Part shown: positions 1-5,421 of the stretch, piece by piece
How positions within the stretch are numbered: position 1 is the first letter of the stretch
Layout of the letters: every line of letters starts with the position of its first letter
Assembly: GCA_030624945.1 (NCBI GenBank)
Contig: JAUXJB010000111.1
Location: forward strand, 1 to 5,723
Length of the DNA: 5,723 bases
Direction: 5' to 3'
Origin: Deltaproteobacteria bacterium
Lineage (GTDB): Bacteria > Myxococcota_A > UBA9160 > SZUA-336
Translations under genes and position numbers: made by a program
The notes under the pieces: generated by a model
The model's database searches: none
What the model saw: only the letters and a program-made list of their open reading frames with translations
What the model was told of the DNA's origin: nothing

Positions 1-600
1 GCTCTCCGGCTCCAGCACGTCGATTTCGTGGGCCTCGAGAAGCTCTCGGCGGACGCTCTCTGGAGCCTGGCGAACGTCTCTCCGGGTACGGCCCTGATCG
101 ACGTCGACGGCGACGCCGTGGCAGCGCGCGTCGCTGCGCATCCCCGCATCGAGTGGTGCCGCGCGCTGCGGGTGCCACCCAACCGGCTGTTGATCGGGGT
201 GCGGGAGCGCCATCCGGTGGCGGTGGAGGCGGACTCCGGATCGGGAGTAGACGAGCGAGGGACGCGCTTCCCGCTCTTGGCCGGCGAGGCGGAGCGACTG
301 CCCCGCATCGACGGCGACCTCGACGCGGCGCTTCCCTTGCTGCGCGCCGCTCGCGAGCGGGGTGTGGGGATCCGATCGATCCGATCCCGCGCTGGCGATC
401 TGCGCTTTCGCCCGCACAGCAGGGAGGTTGACGTGCGCGTCGGAGGCAGCCCGGGCTCCGCACTCGCGGACTGGGTTCGTCTCGATGCCAGCGGCCTCAT
501 CGATGAGTACGGCCCTCGCGAGATCGACCTCAGATTCTCCGGGAGCGCCGTTCTGCGCGACTTGCGAACGAACAGGGGGGGTGAGGATGGGACGTCATGA
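1..600 (+). CDS. ftsQ: Cell division protein FtsQ, C-terminal part (5' end outside window)
   Basis: FtsQ is a bitopic inner-membrane divisome protein. Its periplasmic POTRA and beta domains bind FtsB/FtsL and link early and late division proteins. The open frame enters from the left edge and gives 199 residues, so the cytoplasmic tail and membrane helix lie outside. Residues about 5-75 fit a POTRA domain: a VDFVGLEKLS start, a GTALIDVDGDAV stretch, HPRIEW, and the family hallmark RVPPNRLLIGVRERHPVAV. The following DERGTRFPLL and LPRIDGD segments match the start of the FtsQ beta domain, and REIDLRF near the end matches its closing strands. The position directly before ftsA supports the call. 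The last 14 bases overlap ftsA, suggesting translational coupling. The ATG at 28 lies inside the POTRA domain and is not the real start. Confidence 0.9.
   Translation, partial: ALRLQHVDFVGLEKLSADALWSLANVSPGTALIDVDGDAVAARVAAHPRIEWCRALRVPPNRLLIGVRERHPVAVEADSGSGVDERGTRFPLLAGEAERLPRIDGDLDAALPLLRAARERGVGIRSIRSRAGDLRFRPHSREVDVRVGGSPGSALADWVRLDASGLIDEYGPREIDLRFSGSAVLRDLRTNRGGEDGTS
369..386 (+). repeat. Tandem 9-bp direct repeat inside ftsQ
   Basis: The 9-mer GATCCGATC occurs twice in a row (369-377 and 378-386). It is read as Ile-Arg-Ser twice in FtsQ, so the frame is kept. It may be a small in-frame duplication in the beta domain. No function is implied. Confidence 0.7.
574..586 (+). promoter_or_regulatory. 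Ribosome binding region of ftsA
   Basis: A run of seven G (575-581) followed by TGAGG lies immediately before the ATG at 587. The G run has a usable Shine-Dalgarno spacing of about five bases. It sits within the end of ftsQ, and it decides the ftsA start in favour of 587 over the frame's earlier ATG at 362. Confidence 0.55.
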
Positions 601-1843
601 CGAGCTGATCGTCGGGCTGGATATCGGGACGACAAAGATCTGCGCCGTCGTTGTGGAAGCGAGTGGGGAGAGCGTCGACGTCGTGGGGATCGGTAGCCAT
701 CCATCGAAGGGTCTGCGGAAGGGCGTCGTGATCGACATCGACGCAACCGTCGACTCGATCCGCAAGGCCGTAGACGAGGCGGAGCTGATGGCGGGCTGCG
801 AGATCAACGCGGTCTACGCCGGCATCGCGGGGGGGCATATCGAGGCCCGAAACGAGATCGGCATGGTCGCGATCAAGGATCGCGAGGTGAAGCAGAGCGA
901 CGTCAAGCGCGTGATCGACCAGGCGCAGGCGATCGCGATACCCGCGGATCGCGAGGTGATCCACGTGATCCCGCAGGAGTACGAGATCGACGGTCAGGAC
1001 GGCATCAAGCACCCGGTCGGGATGGCTGGCGTTCGCCTGATCGCACGGGTCCACATCGTGACGGCGGCGGTGACTTCCGCACAGAACGTGATCAAGTGCT
1101 GCAACAAAGCCGGTCTGAACGTCATCGACATCGTGCTGGAGCCGCTGGCCTCGAGCGAAGCCGTGCTCTCGCCGGACGAGACCGAGCTCGGCGTGGCGCT
1201 GGTGGACCTGGGCGGTGGCACGACCGATCTGGCCGTGTTCCAGGCCGGCTCGATCAAGCATTCGGCCGTGCTCTCCCTCGGTGGCCAGCACCTCACCAAC
1301 GATGCGGCGGTCGGGCTGCGCACGCCATTCGATCAGGCCGAGCGACTCAAGCGGCGCTTCGGCTGTGCCGCCGCTCGCTACATGCCGAGAGAGGAGCTGC
1401 TGGTGGTCCCGGGCGTCGGAGGGCGGGCTCCCCGTGAGGTCAGTCGCAAGACGCTCTCGGAATTTCTGGAGCCGAGGATCGAGGAGATCCTCACGCTCGT
1501 ACACGAGCAGCTCGGGCGCGCCGGCTACCTGAACCGAATCCCCTCCGGGATCGTGTGCACGGGTGGGTCGAGCGCACTCGCCGGGCTGCCCGAGCTCGCG
1601 GAAGAGATCTTCGAGCTGCCGGTACGCCGCGGAATTCCGCGCGGCATCGGCGGTCTCGCAAACCGAGTCCAAGGACCGGAGTTCGCAACCGGTGTCGGGC
1701 TCGCACTTTGGGGTTCCAAACGAAGAGCCAGGCCACGCTTCCGAGTCTATGACGGCTCTTCGTTTCGGAAGGTTCGTGCACGTATGCGCGACTGGCTTTA
1801 CGGTGAACCAAGCAAACTTAGGAGCAGGGGGGTAGACAGATGA
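587..1843 (+). CDS. ftsA: Cell division protein FtsA
   Basis: FtsA is an actin-like ATPase that tethers FtsZ filaments to the inner membrane and recruits later divisome proteins. The 418-residue product has the usual length. The actin-fold motifs are all present: phosphate 1 at residues 11-17 (LDIGTTK), phosphate 2 at about 207-214 (DLGGGTTD), and the adenosine motif at about 325-334 (TGGSSALAG). The SHS2/1C domain follows the first motif (about 84-160) and ends in [19 protein letters not shown] basic linker (KRRARPRFR) leads to a C-terminal amphipathic segment, about 392-406 ([15 protein letters not shown]), which should be the membrane-targeting helix. About 12 further residues follow it; their codons overlap the ftsZ ribosome binding site. 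The start at 587 puts the first beta strand eight residues from the N-terminus, as in the family. The gene overlaps ftsQ by 14 bases and ftsZ by 4. Confidence 0.96.
   Translation: MGRHDELIVGLDIGTTKICAVVVEASGESVDVVGIGSHPSKGLRKGVVIDIDATVDSIRKAVDEAELMAGCEINAVYAGIAGGHIEARNEIGMVAIKDREVKQSDVKRVIDQAQAIAIPADREVIHVIPQEYEIDGQDGIKHPVGMAGVRLIARVHIVTAAVTSAQNVIKCCNKAGLNVIDIVLEPLASSEAVLSPDETELGVALVDLGGGTTDLAVFQAGSIKHSAVLSLGGQHLTNDAAVGLRTPFDQAERLKRRFGCAAARYMPREELLVVPGVGGRAPREVSRKTLSEFLEPRIEEILTLVHEQLGRAGYLNRIPSGIVCTGGSSALAGLPELAEEIFELPVRRGIPRGIGGLANRVQGPEFATGVGLALWGSKRRARPRFRVYDGSSFRKVRARMRDWLYGEPSKLRSRGVDR
1714..1770 (+). repeat. Long inverted repeat (potential hairpin) in the 3' end of ftsA
   Basis: AAACGAAGAGCC at 1718-1729 is exactly complementary to GGCTCTTCGTTT at 1754-1765. 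After one unpaired base (C1766), TTCC at 1714-1717 also pairs with GGAA at 1767-1770. The result is 16 base pairs with one bulge and a 24-base loop (1730-1753). It lies in the codons for the FtsA linker and the start of the amphipathic helix, 70 bases before the ftsZ start. A role in ftsZ expression, as an mRNA hairpin, a processing site or a protein-binding palindrome, is inference. Confidence 0.8.
1820..1832 (+). promoter_or_regulatory. Ribosome binding region of ftsZ
   Basis: AGGAG at 1820-1824 and a second purine block AGGGGGG at 1826-1832 precede the ATG at 1840. The second block has the better spacing, seven bases. Both lie inside the last codons of ftsA. With the ATGA overlap this suggests coupled as well as direct initiation. 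Confidence 0.65.
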
Positions 1844-3011
1844 TTGCATTTGAGCGGGAAAGCGATTTGCAGGCGCGAATCAAGGTCGTGGGGGTGGGAG
1901 GAGCCGGCGGCAACGCGGTCAGCACCATGATCGGCGCCCAGCTGAACGGCGTCGACTTCGTGGCGACCAACACGGACGCACAGGCTCTTGCCGACAACCT
2001 GGCCGCGACCAAGATCCAGCTCGGCGATCGCGGACTCGGTGCCGGTGCGGATCCGGGGCTCGGCCGCAAGTGCGCCGAGGAGTCACGCGATCGGCTGCGC
2101 GAGCACCTCCAGGGCGCGGACATGGTCTTCGTCACGGCCGGGCTCGGCGGCGGGACCGGCACGGGAGGCGCGCCCGTGATTGCGGAAGTCGCGAAGGAGA
2201 TCGGCGCCCTGACCGTGGCCGTCGTGACCAAGCCCTTCCTCTTCGAGGGCTCGGTGCGCGCGCGCGGCAAGCGGAGGCCGGGATCGATGCGCTCCACGAT
2301 GTGGTCGACACGCTCATCACGATCCCGAACACGCGACTGCTAGAGATGGTGGGACACGACACCACGATAACGGACGCGTTCCGGCTCGCGGACGAGGTGC
2401 TGTTGAACGCGGTGCAGGGCATCTCGGACTTGATCACCGTCAACGGGATGATCAACCTGGACTTCGCCGATGTACGCACCACGATGAAAGAGATGGGCAT
2501 GGCACTCATGGGAACCGGTCGCGCGAAAGGCGACAACCGCGCGGTAACGGCCGCACAGCAGGCGATCTCGAACCCCGTGCTCGAGGATGTCTCGATCAAG
2601 GGCGCGAGGGGCGTTCTTCTGAACGTGACCGGCGGGCCGACCATGACACTCCACGAGGTCAATCAGGCGGCGTTGCTCATCCAGGAACAGGCCCACGAAG
2701 AGGCGAACATCATCTTCGGTTCGGTCATCAACGAGAACATGGACGAGGAGATTCGAGTCACCGTGATCGCGACGGGACTTTCCGATCAGACGCGCGTACG
2801 GAGGCGCGAAATCCACGAGCAGGCGCTCGACAACGTCACGCCCCTGCACCCGCCTGTTCGCGAGGACGGGCAGGAAGCCGGCCACGGGCCCGAGGCGCTC
2901 GCGGAGTCCACATTGGAAGCGGGCGAGCTCGACGATGACGAGTTCATCTCGCCCTTCGACGAGGAGTTCGACGTCCCGGCCTTCATCCGCAAGACGCGCG
3001 ACTCGGGGTAG
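1840..3011 (+). CDS. ftsZ: Cell division GTPase FtsZ, frame interrupted near 2256-2265
   Basis: FtsZ is the tubulin-like GTPase that polymerises into the cytokinetic ring. From ATG 1840 the first frame encodes [28 protein letters not shown], the tubulin signature GGGTGTG (residues 103-109) and [11 protein letters not shown]. It then leaves the family sequence and stops at 2341-2343. The rest of FtsZ continues without a gap in another frame: [18 protein letters not shown], then the catalytic T7 loop NLDFADV (about 205-211, with Asn205, Asp207 and Asp210), to the stop at 3009-3011. Removing one GC unit from the (GC)5 tract gives 389 residues, a normal length. It also leaves six residues between FEG and AEAGI, as in the E. 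coli, B. subtilis and M. tuberculosis proteins from memory. The C-terminal peptide FDVPAFIRK (about 376-384) that binds FtsA is intact, after a short acidic linker. Conservation on both sides argues against an old pseudogene. Confidence 0.93.
2256..2265 (+). repeat. (GC)5 dinucleotide tract at the ftsZ frame break
   Basis: Five GC units follow T2255 and precede GGCAAGC. The FtsZ frame is correct up to about 2259 and resumes in the other frame from 2262, so this tract is the break point. Four units would keep the frame open. The change is therefore most simply one extra GC unit, a slippage-type event in the cell, in sequencing or in assembly. Confidence 0.85.
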
Positions 3012-4160
3012 GTGCGGGCGCACCGCCAGCCTCGCCCTACGCTCCGAGGGGATCGTCGAGAGACATCGAGTCCTCTGCTCCCGGGCCGGGCCCGACAGAT
3101 CGGGCCCGGCCCCGCGAGCCGGCGCGGGCTCGCCCTGCTCGGCCTCCTCCTCGCTTGCGTGAGCTGTACCGTCACCCCGCAGGTACCGCCCTCCGCCGAA
3201 CGCGACTCGCGCCCGGGGCCCGGGCCGGGAACTCTGGCCGGTCCGCACAACCCCCTGGAACCCGGAGAGGTGTCGCTAGAACGCGAACCCCGGACAGTCG
3301 AGCAAAGCTGGCTCCTCGACCTGTACAGCTTCTTCCACGCCAAGGATTACACCCAGTCTCGCCTGGTCTTCCGGGGGGCGCAGCGCGGCCAGGCGGTCGC
3401 CCACTTGTTGCTGCCCGACGGCGACGGGATACACGCCACTGTGGTGGTGTTCCCGATCCTCGCTGGATCGCACGTGGTGAGCGAGGCGCTGGCCAAGGCG
3501 TTGATCTCGCACGGCTACGCGGTTGCTCGAATGGAGCGTCCGGAGCTCGATCTGGAGGATCCGAGCGTGGGTGCGCGCGAGTTCTCACAGGCGATTCGCG
3601 GCGCCGTCCACGACGCGCGGCGCCTCGTCGACTTTCTGACCCGCCACCCCCGCGTGGATGCGGGACGGCTGGCTTCGGCAGGCGTGAGCCTGGGCGGGAT
3701 CCAGGCCCTGCTCCTGGCGGCCACGGACCCGCGCATCCGCGGCGGCTTCTTCATCATGGCCGGGGGAGGCCTCGCCGAGATCCTCTGGGACTCGAGCGAG
3801 AAACCCGTGCGCGCGTTTCGCGAGCGCCTGCGGGCGAATCGGGGCCTGGAGACGCGCGCAGACTTCGTGGCCTCCCTGCGCCAGGAGACCGGGGACGTGG
3901 ACCCCCTGACGTATGGGGGGAGCCTCGACCCGAGCCGAATCCTGCTGGCGTCGGGCCGCTTCGACCGCGTCATGCCGCCCGCGCGCACGAAGGAGCTCTG
4001 GCGAGCTCTGGGTCGGCCGCGCTGGATCCGACTTCCAATCGGCCACTACCAGCTCGCGCCCTTCTTCTGGTGGACGGTGGGCCGCGGAGCGGACCATCTG
4101 GAGCGGCTGTTCGCCAGCACGCCGGCAGCGGAAGCAGCCGCCCCAGCCCTGGCGAACTGA
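3012..4160 (+). CDS. Putative lipoprotein alpha/beta hydrolase (start uncertain)
   Basis: The product resembles serine hydrolases of the alpha/beta fold, near the dienelactone hydrolase and acyl-peptidase-like groups; the substrate is unknown. A likely catalytic triad is visible: Ser226 in the nucleophile elbow GVSLGG, Asp318 in GRFDRVMPP and His345 in PIGHYQL (numbered from GTG 3012). The strand ATVVVFPIL, a helix, then YAVARMERP precede the elbow as expected. Near the N-terminus a hydrophobic stretch after two Arg ends in LLLAC, a good lipobox, followed by a Pro/Gly-rich linker, so export and lipidation are likely. GTG 3012 abuts the ftsZ stop and is the only standard start before the signal segment. 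It gives an unusually long basic n-region of about 37 residues, and a strong hairpin lies within it. A CTG at 3075 or 3135 is an alternative. The gene may be read by coupling from ftsZ or from its own promoter. Confidence 0.75.
   Translation: MRAHRQPRPTLRGDRRETSSPLLPGRARQIGPGPASRRGLALLGLLLACVSCTVTPQVPPSAERDSRPGPGPGTLAGPHNPLEPGEVSLEREPRTVEQSWLLDLYSFFHAKDYTQSRLVFRGAQRGQAVAHLLLPDGDGIHATVVVFPILAGSHVVSEALAKALISHGYAVARMERPELDLEDPSVGAREFSQAIRGAVHDARRLVDFLTRHPRVDAGRLASAGVSLGGIQALLLAATDPRIRGGFFIMAGGGLAEILWDSSEKPVRAFRERLRANRGLETRADFVASLRQETGDVDPLTYGGSLDPSRILLASGRFDRVMPPARTKELWRALGRPRWIRLPIGHYQLAPFFWWTVGRGADHLERLFASTPAAEAAAPALAN
3083..3112 (+). repeat. Perfect 12-bp GC hairpin after ftsZ (possible terminator without U tract)
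   Basis: GGGCCGGGCCCG (3083-3094) is followed by the loop ACAGAT and its exact complement CGGGCCCGGCCC (3101-3112). The stem is all G and C, with a 6-base loop, 72 bases after the ftsZ stop. A second 6-bp stem, CCCGCG/CGCGGG (3111-3116 with 3123-3128), overlaps it by two bases and could compete. There is no T run, so classical intrinsic termination is not shown. The hairpin also falls inside the open frame of the downstream hydrolase. Confidence 0.75.
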
Positions 4161-4165
4161 CGCAT

Positions 4166-4192
4166 CCCCGGCGCGACGGTCGTCCGGCGGGG
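4166..4192 (+). terminator. Imperfect GC hairpin after the hydrolase gene
   Basis: CCCCG at 4166-4170 can pair with CGGGG at 4188-4192. Inside it GAC can pair with GTC, with an internal loop between the two stems. It begins five bases after the hydrolase stop. No T run follows, so a terminator role is only a guess; it could also shape the leader of the next small gene. Confidence 0.25.
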
Positions 4193-4232
4193 CAGACTCA
4201 AACTCTCGCGCTCAGCGTCCGAAGGGTACCGT

Positions 4233-4238
4233 AGGGAG
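4233..4238 (+). promoter_or_regulatory. Shine-Dalgarno of the small membrane protein gene
   Basis: AGGGAG lies nine bases before ATG 4248, a near-ideal distance. This is the main evidence that the very short frame downstream is translated. Confidence 0.65.
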
Positions 4239-4247
4239 ACAAGCACC

Positions 4248-4361
4248 ATGAGCGAATCGGCGAATACGACGACCCACCGGCCGAGCTCGCTCCGCCGCAA
4301 CCTCGTGCTTCTCGCTTCCTACCTCGTGATCATGACGCTGATCGCGGGCGCTTACGCCTAG
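4248..4361 (+). CDS. Small single-span membrane protein, function unknown (37 aa)
   Basis: The 37-residue frame begins MSESANTTTHRPSS, a polar Ser/Thr-rich N-terminus. LRRN (15-18) follows, then a wholly hydrophobic segment (about 19-37) that runs to the end in LIAGAYA. This is the layout of a one-helix inner-membrane protein; the two Arg before the helix suggest a cytoplasmic N-terminus. A well-placed ribosome binding site supports translation. I do not recognise a family. The gene lies 87 bases after the hydrolase stop and ends three bases from the stop of the opposing ndk gene. A short leader peptide or a cleaved signal (AYA at the end) is less likely, because nothing follows the helix. 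Confidence 0.6.
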   Translation: MSESANTTTHRPSSLRRNLVLLASYLVIMTLIAGAYA

Positions 4362-4364
4362 CGT

Positions 4365-4787
4365 TCAGTCGCGCTCGACCAGGTCCAGGTCGCGGAAGAA
4401 GTATCGGATCTCGACGGCGGCGGTCTCGGGAGCGTCGGAGCCGTGGCAAGCGTTCTGCTCGATGTTCGTCGCGAAGCGCTTGCGCAGGGTTCCCTCTGCC
4501 GCCTGAGCGGGATCGGTGGCGCCCATGAGCTCGCGATAGGCCGCGATTGCGCCCTCGCCTTCCAGACAGCCGACGACAACGGGCCCCGATGTCATGAAGT
4601 CGACCAGGCTGTCGAAGAAAGGCTTGGCTCGGTGTACGGTGTAGAAACCCTCGGCCTCGCGCCTCGAAAGCCGCAACATGCGGAGTGCGATCAGTCGCAA
4701 GCCGGAAGCCTCGATCGCCTCGAGGATGGCGCCGGTCTGGCTCGCTCTCACCGCGTCCGGTTTGATGATGGCTAGGGTGCGCTCCAT
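4365..4787 (-). CDS. ndk: Nucleoside diphosphate kinase (domain of the fusion, or internally started gene)
   Basis: Ndk transfers the gamma phosphate of ATP to nucleoside diphosphates through a phosphohistidine. From ATG 4787 the product has 140 residues, the normal full length. MERTLAIIKPDAV opens the ferredoxin-like fold, FYTVHRAKPFF is at about 48-58, TSGPVVV at 66-72, GATDPAQAAEGTLR at 89-102, and the active-site NACHGSD has the catalytic His115. All key family positions are present. The ATG has no recognisable Shine-Dalgarno (a pyrimidine-rich stretch lies upstream), and the upstream nucleotidyltransferase frame enters without a stop. Ndk may therefore be made mainly as the C-terminal half of a 348-residue protein, where the active-site His becomes His323. 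The gene ends convergent with the small membrane protein gene, three bases apart. Confidence 0.95.
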   Translation of the reverse strand: MERTLAIIKPDAVRASQTGAILEAIEASGLRLIALRMLRLSRREAEGFYTVHRAKPFFDSLVDFMTSGPVVVGCLEGEGAIAAYRELMGATDPAQAAEGTLRKRFATNIEQNACHGSDAPETAAVEIRYFFRDLDLVERD

Positions 4788-5411
4788 GGACGGCGGAGAG
4801 TAGCCATCGCGGCTGCCCGAGCAAGCCGCTGACCCGGTCGTCGGGGAACGGTCGGAGAGGTCTTCGGGGCGGTCCAGGTCGCGGCCGCGGTGGGGATCCA
4901 GGGGAACGTTGCGGACGGACTCGGAGTGGCGGGCCGCGACGACACGGCCGCCCTGGCCCGGCTCCAGGGAGAGGAGCTCGGCGAAGAAACGGCGGGCGAA
5001 CAGGACCGGGCTGCCGGGCTCGCCCGCGTAGGTCGCGCGGACGATTCCCCGGGGGTCGGAGGCGAAGGCGTCTATCAGGCTGTCGAAGTCGGAGGGCAGG
5101 AGGTAGGGCTGGTCCGCCAGGGCGAAGAGGAGGCCCGCGGCTCCCCCTTCCGCGGCTTCGACACCCGCGCGAACCGATGCCGCCCGGCCCCGCTGCGGCT
5201 CCGCGGCGAGCGCCCAGGGGACGCCCAGAGCCTCTGCCAGTACGCGCCCCGGATCGTCACCGATCCGGAGAACCACCGTGATTCGCCCGGCCCGCGAGTC
5301 CCGCAGCGCGCGCACGACTCGCTCGAGCATCGAGACCCCATCGATCTCGAGCAGGTGCTTGGGGGCGCCCATCCGGCTGCCGCGGCCAGCGGCGAGGACA
5401 GCCGCGTCCAC
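4365..5411 (-). CDS. MocA/MobA-like nucleotidyltransferase running in frame into nucleoside diphosphate kinase (348-aa predicted fusion)
   Basis: From GTG 5411 the first 188 or so residues form an NTP_transf_3-type domain, the family of molybdenum cofactor cytidylyl- and guanylyltransferases, which attach CMP or GMP to molybdopterin. The nucleotide-binding signature LAAGRGSRMGAPK is at 6-18, GRAASVRAG at 75-83, the metal-binding ADQP at 99-102, GEPGSPVLF further on, and the closing DLDRPED at 178-184. The layout is closer to MocA (with CoxG next door) than to classical MobA; the base used cannot be read from this. No stop follows: a linker of about 20 residues (189-208, rich in Ser, Gly and Pro) leads into Met209 of Ndk. 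GTG 5411 is chosen because it puts the first strand at residue 3. It lies 10 bases after the coxG stop, with only a weak GAG upstream. A frame-start ATG at 5513 would overlap coxG heavily. A true fusion or a lost stop are both possible. Confidence 0.75.
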   Translation of the reverse strand: MDAAVLAAGRGSRMGAPKHLLEIDGVSMLERVVRALRDSRAGRITVVLRIGDDPGRVLAEALGVPWALAAEPQRGRAASVRAGVEAAEGGAAGLLFALADQPYLLPSDFDSLIDAFASDPRGIVRATYAGEPGSPVLFARRFFAELLSLEPGQGGRVVAARHSESVRNVPLDPHRGRDLDRPEDLSDRSPTTGSAACSGSRDGYSPPSMERTLAIIKPDAVRASQTGAILEAIEASGLRLIALRMLRLSRREAEGFYTVHRAKPFFDSLVDFMTSGPVVVGCLEGEGAIAAYRELMGATDPAQAAEGTLRKRFATNIEQNACHGSDAPETAAVEIRYFFRDLDLVERD

Positions 5412-5421
5412 GCGGATGAGC

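Noticed and set aside
362..586. 75-codon N-terminal extension of FtsA from the ATG at 362
   Set aside because: It overlaps the conserved ftsQ beta domain and has no family similarity. ATG 587 has an adjacent G-rich binding site and places the first beta strand correctly.
1474..1492. 7-bp inverted repeat GAGGATC/GATCCTC in ftsA
   Set aside because: Stems this short with small loops are expected by chance several times in a window this size.
1628..1641. 14-bp perfect palindrome CGCGGAATTCCGCG in ftsA
   Set aside because: It codes for conserved-looking FtsA residues. One such palindrome in several kb of GC-rich sequence is not surprising, so no role is claimed.
530..1849. 439-codon open frame on the minus strand, antisense to ftsA
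   Set aside because: Its Asp-, His- and Arg-rich product shows no domain pattern and lies opposite a certain gene. It is a shadow of high-GC codon use.
2256..2271. Classical -1 ribosomal frameshift signal in ftsZ
   Set aside because: There is no X_XXY_YYZ slippery heptamer. A -1 slip on alternating GC would mispair, so only a +2 hop or polymerase slippage fits, and an error in the sequence is more likely than either.
3155..4234. 359-codon open frame in another frame over the hydrolase gene
   Set aside because: The product is Arg-, Gly- and Pro-rich low-complexity sequence without motifs. The overlapping frame has a clear catalytic triad and lipobox.
4330..4824. 164-codon minus-strand frame overlapping ndk
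   Set aside because: It is an out-of-frame shadow of ndk, with an Arg-rich product and no motif.
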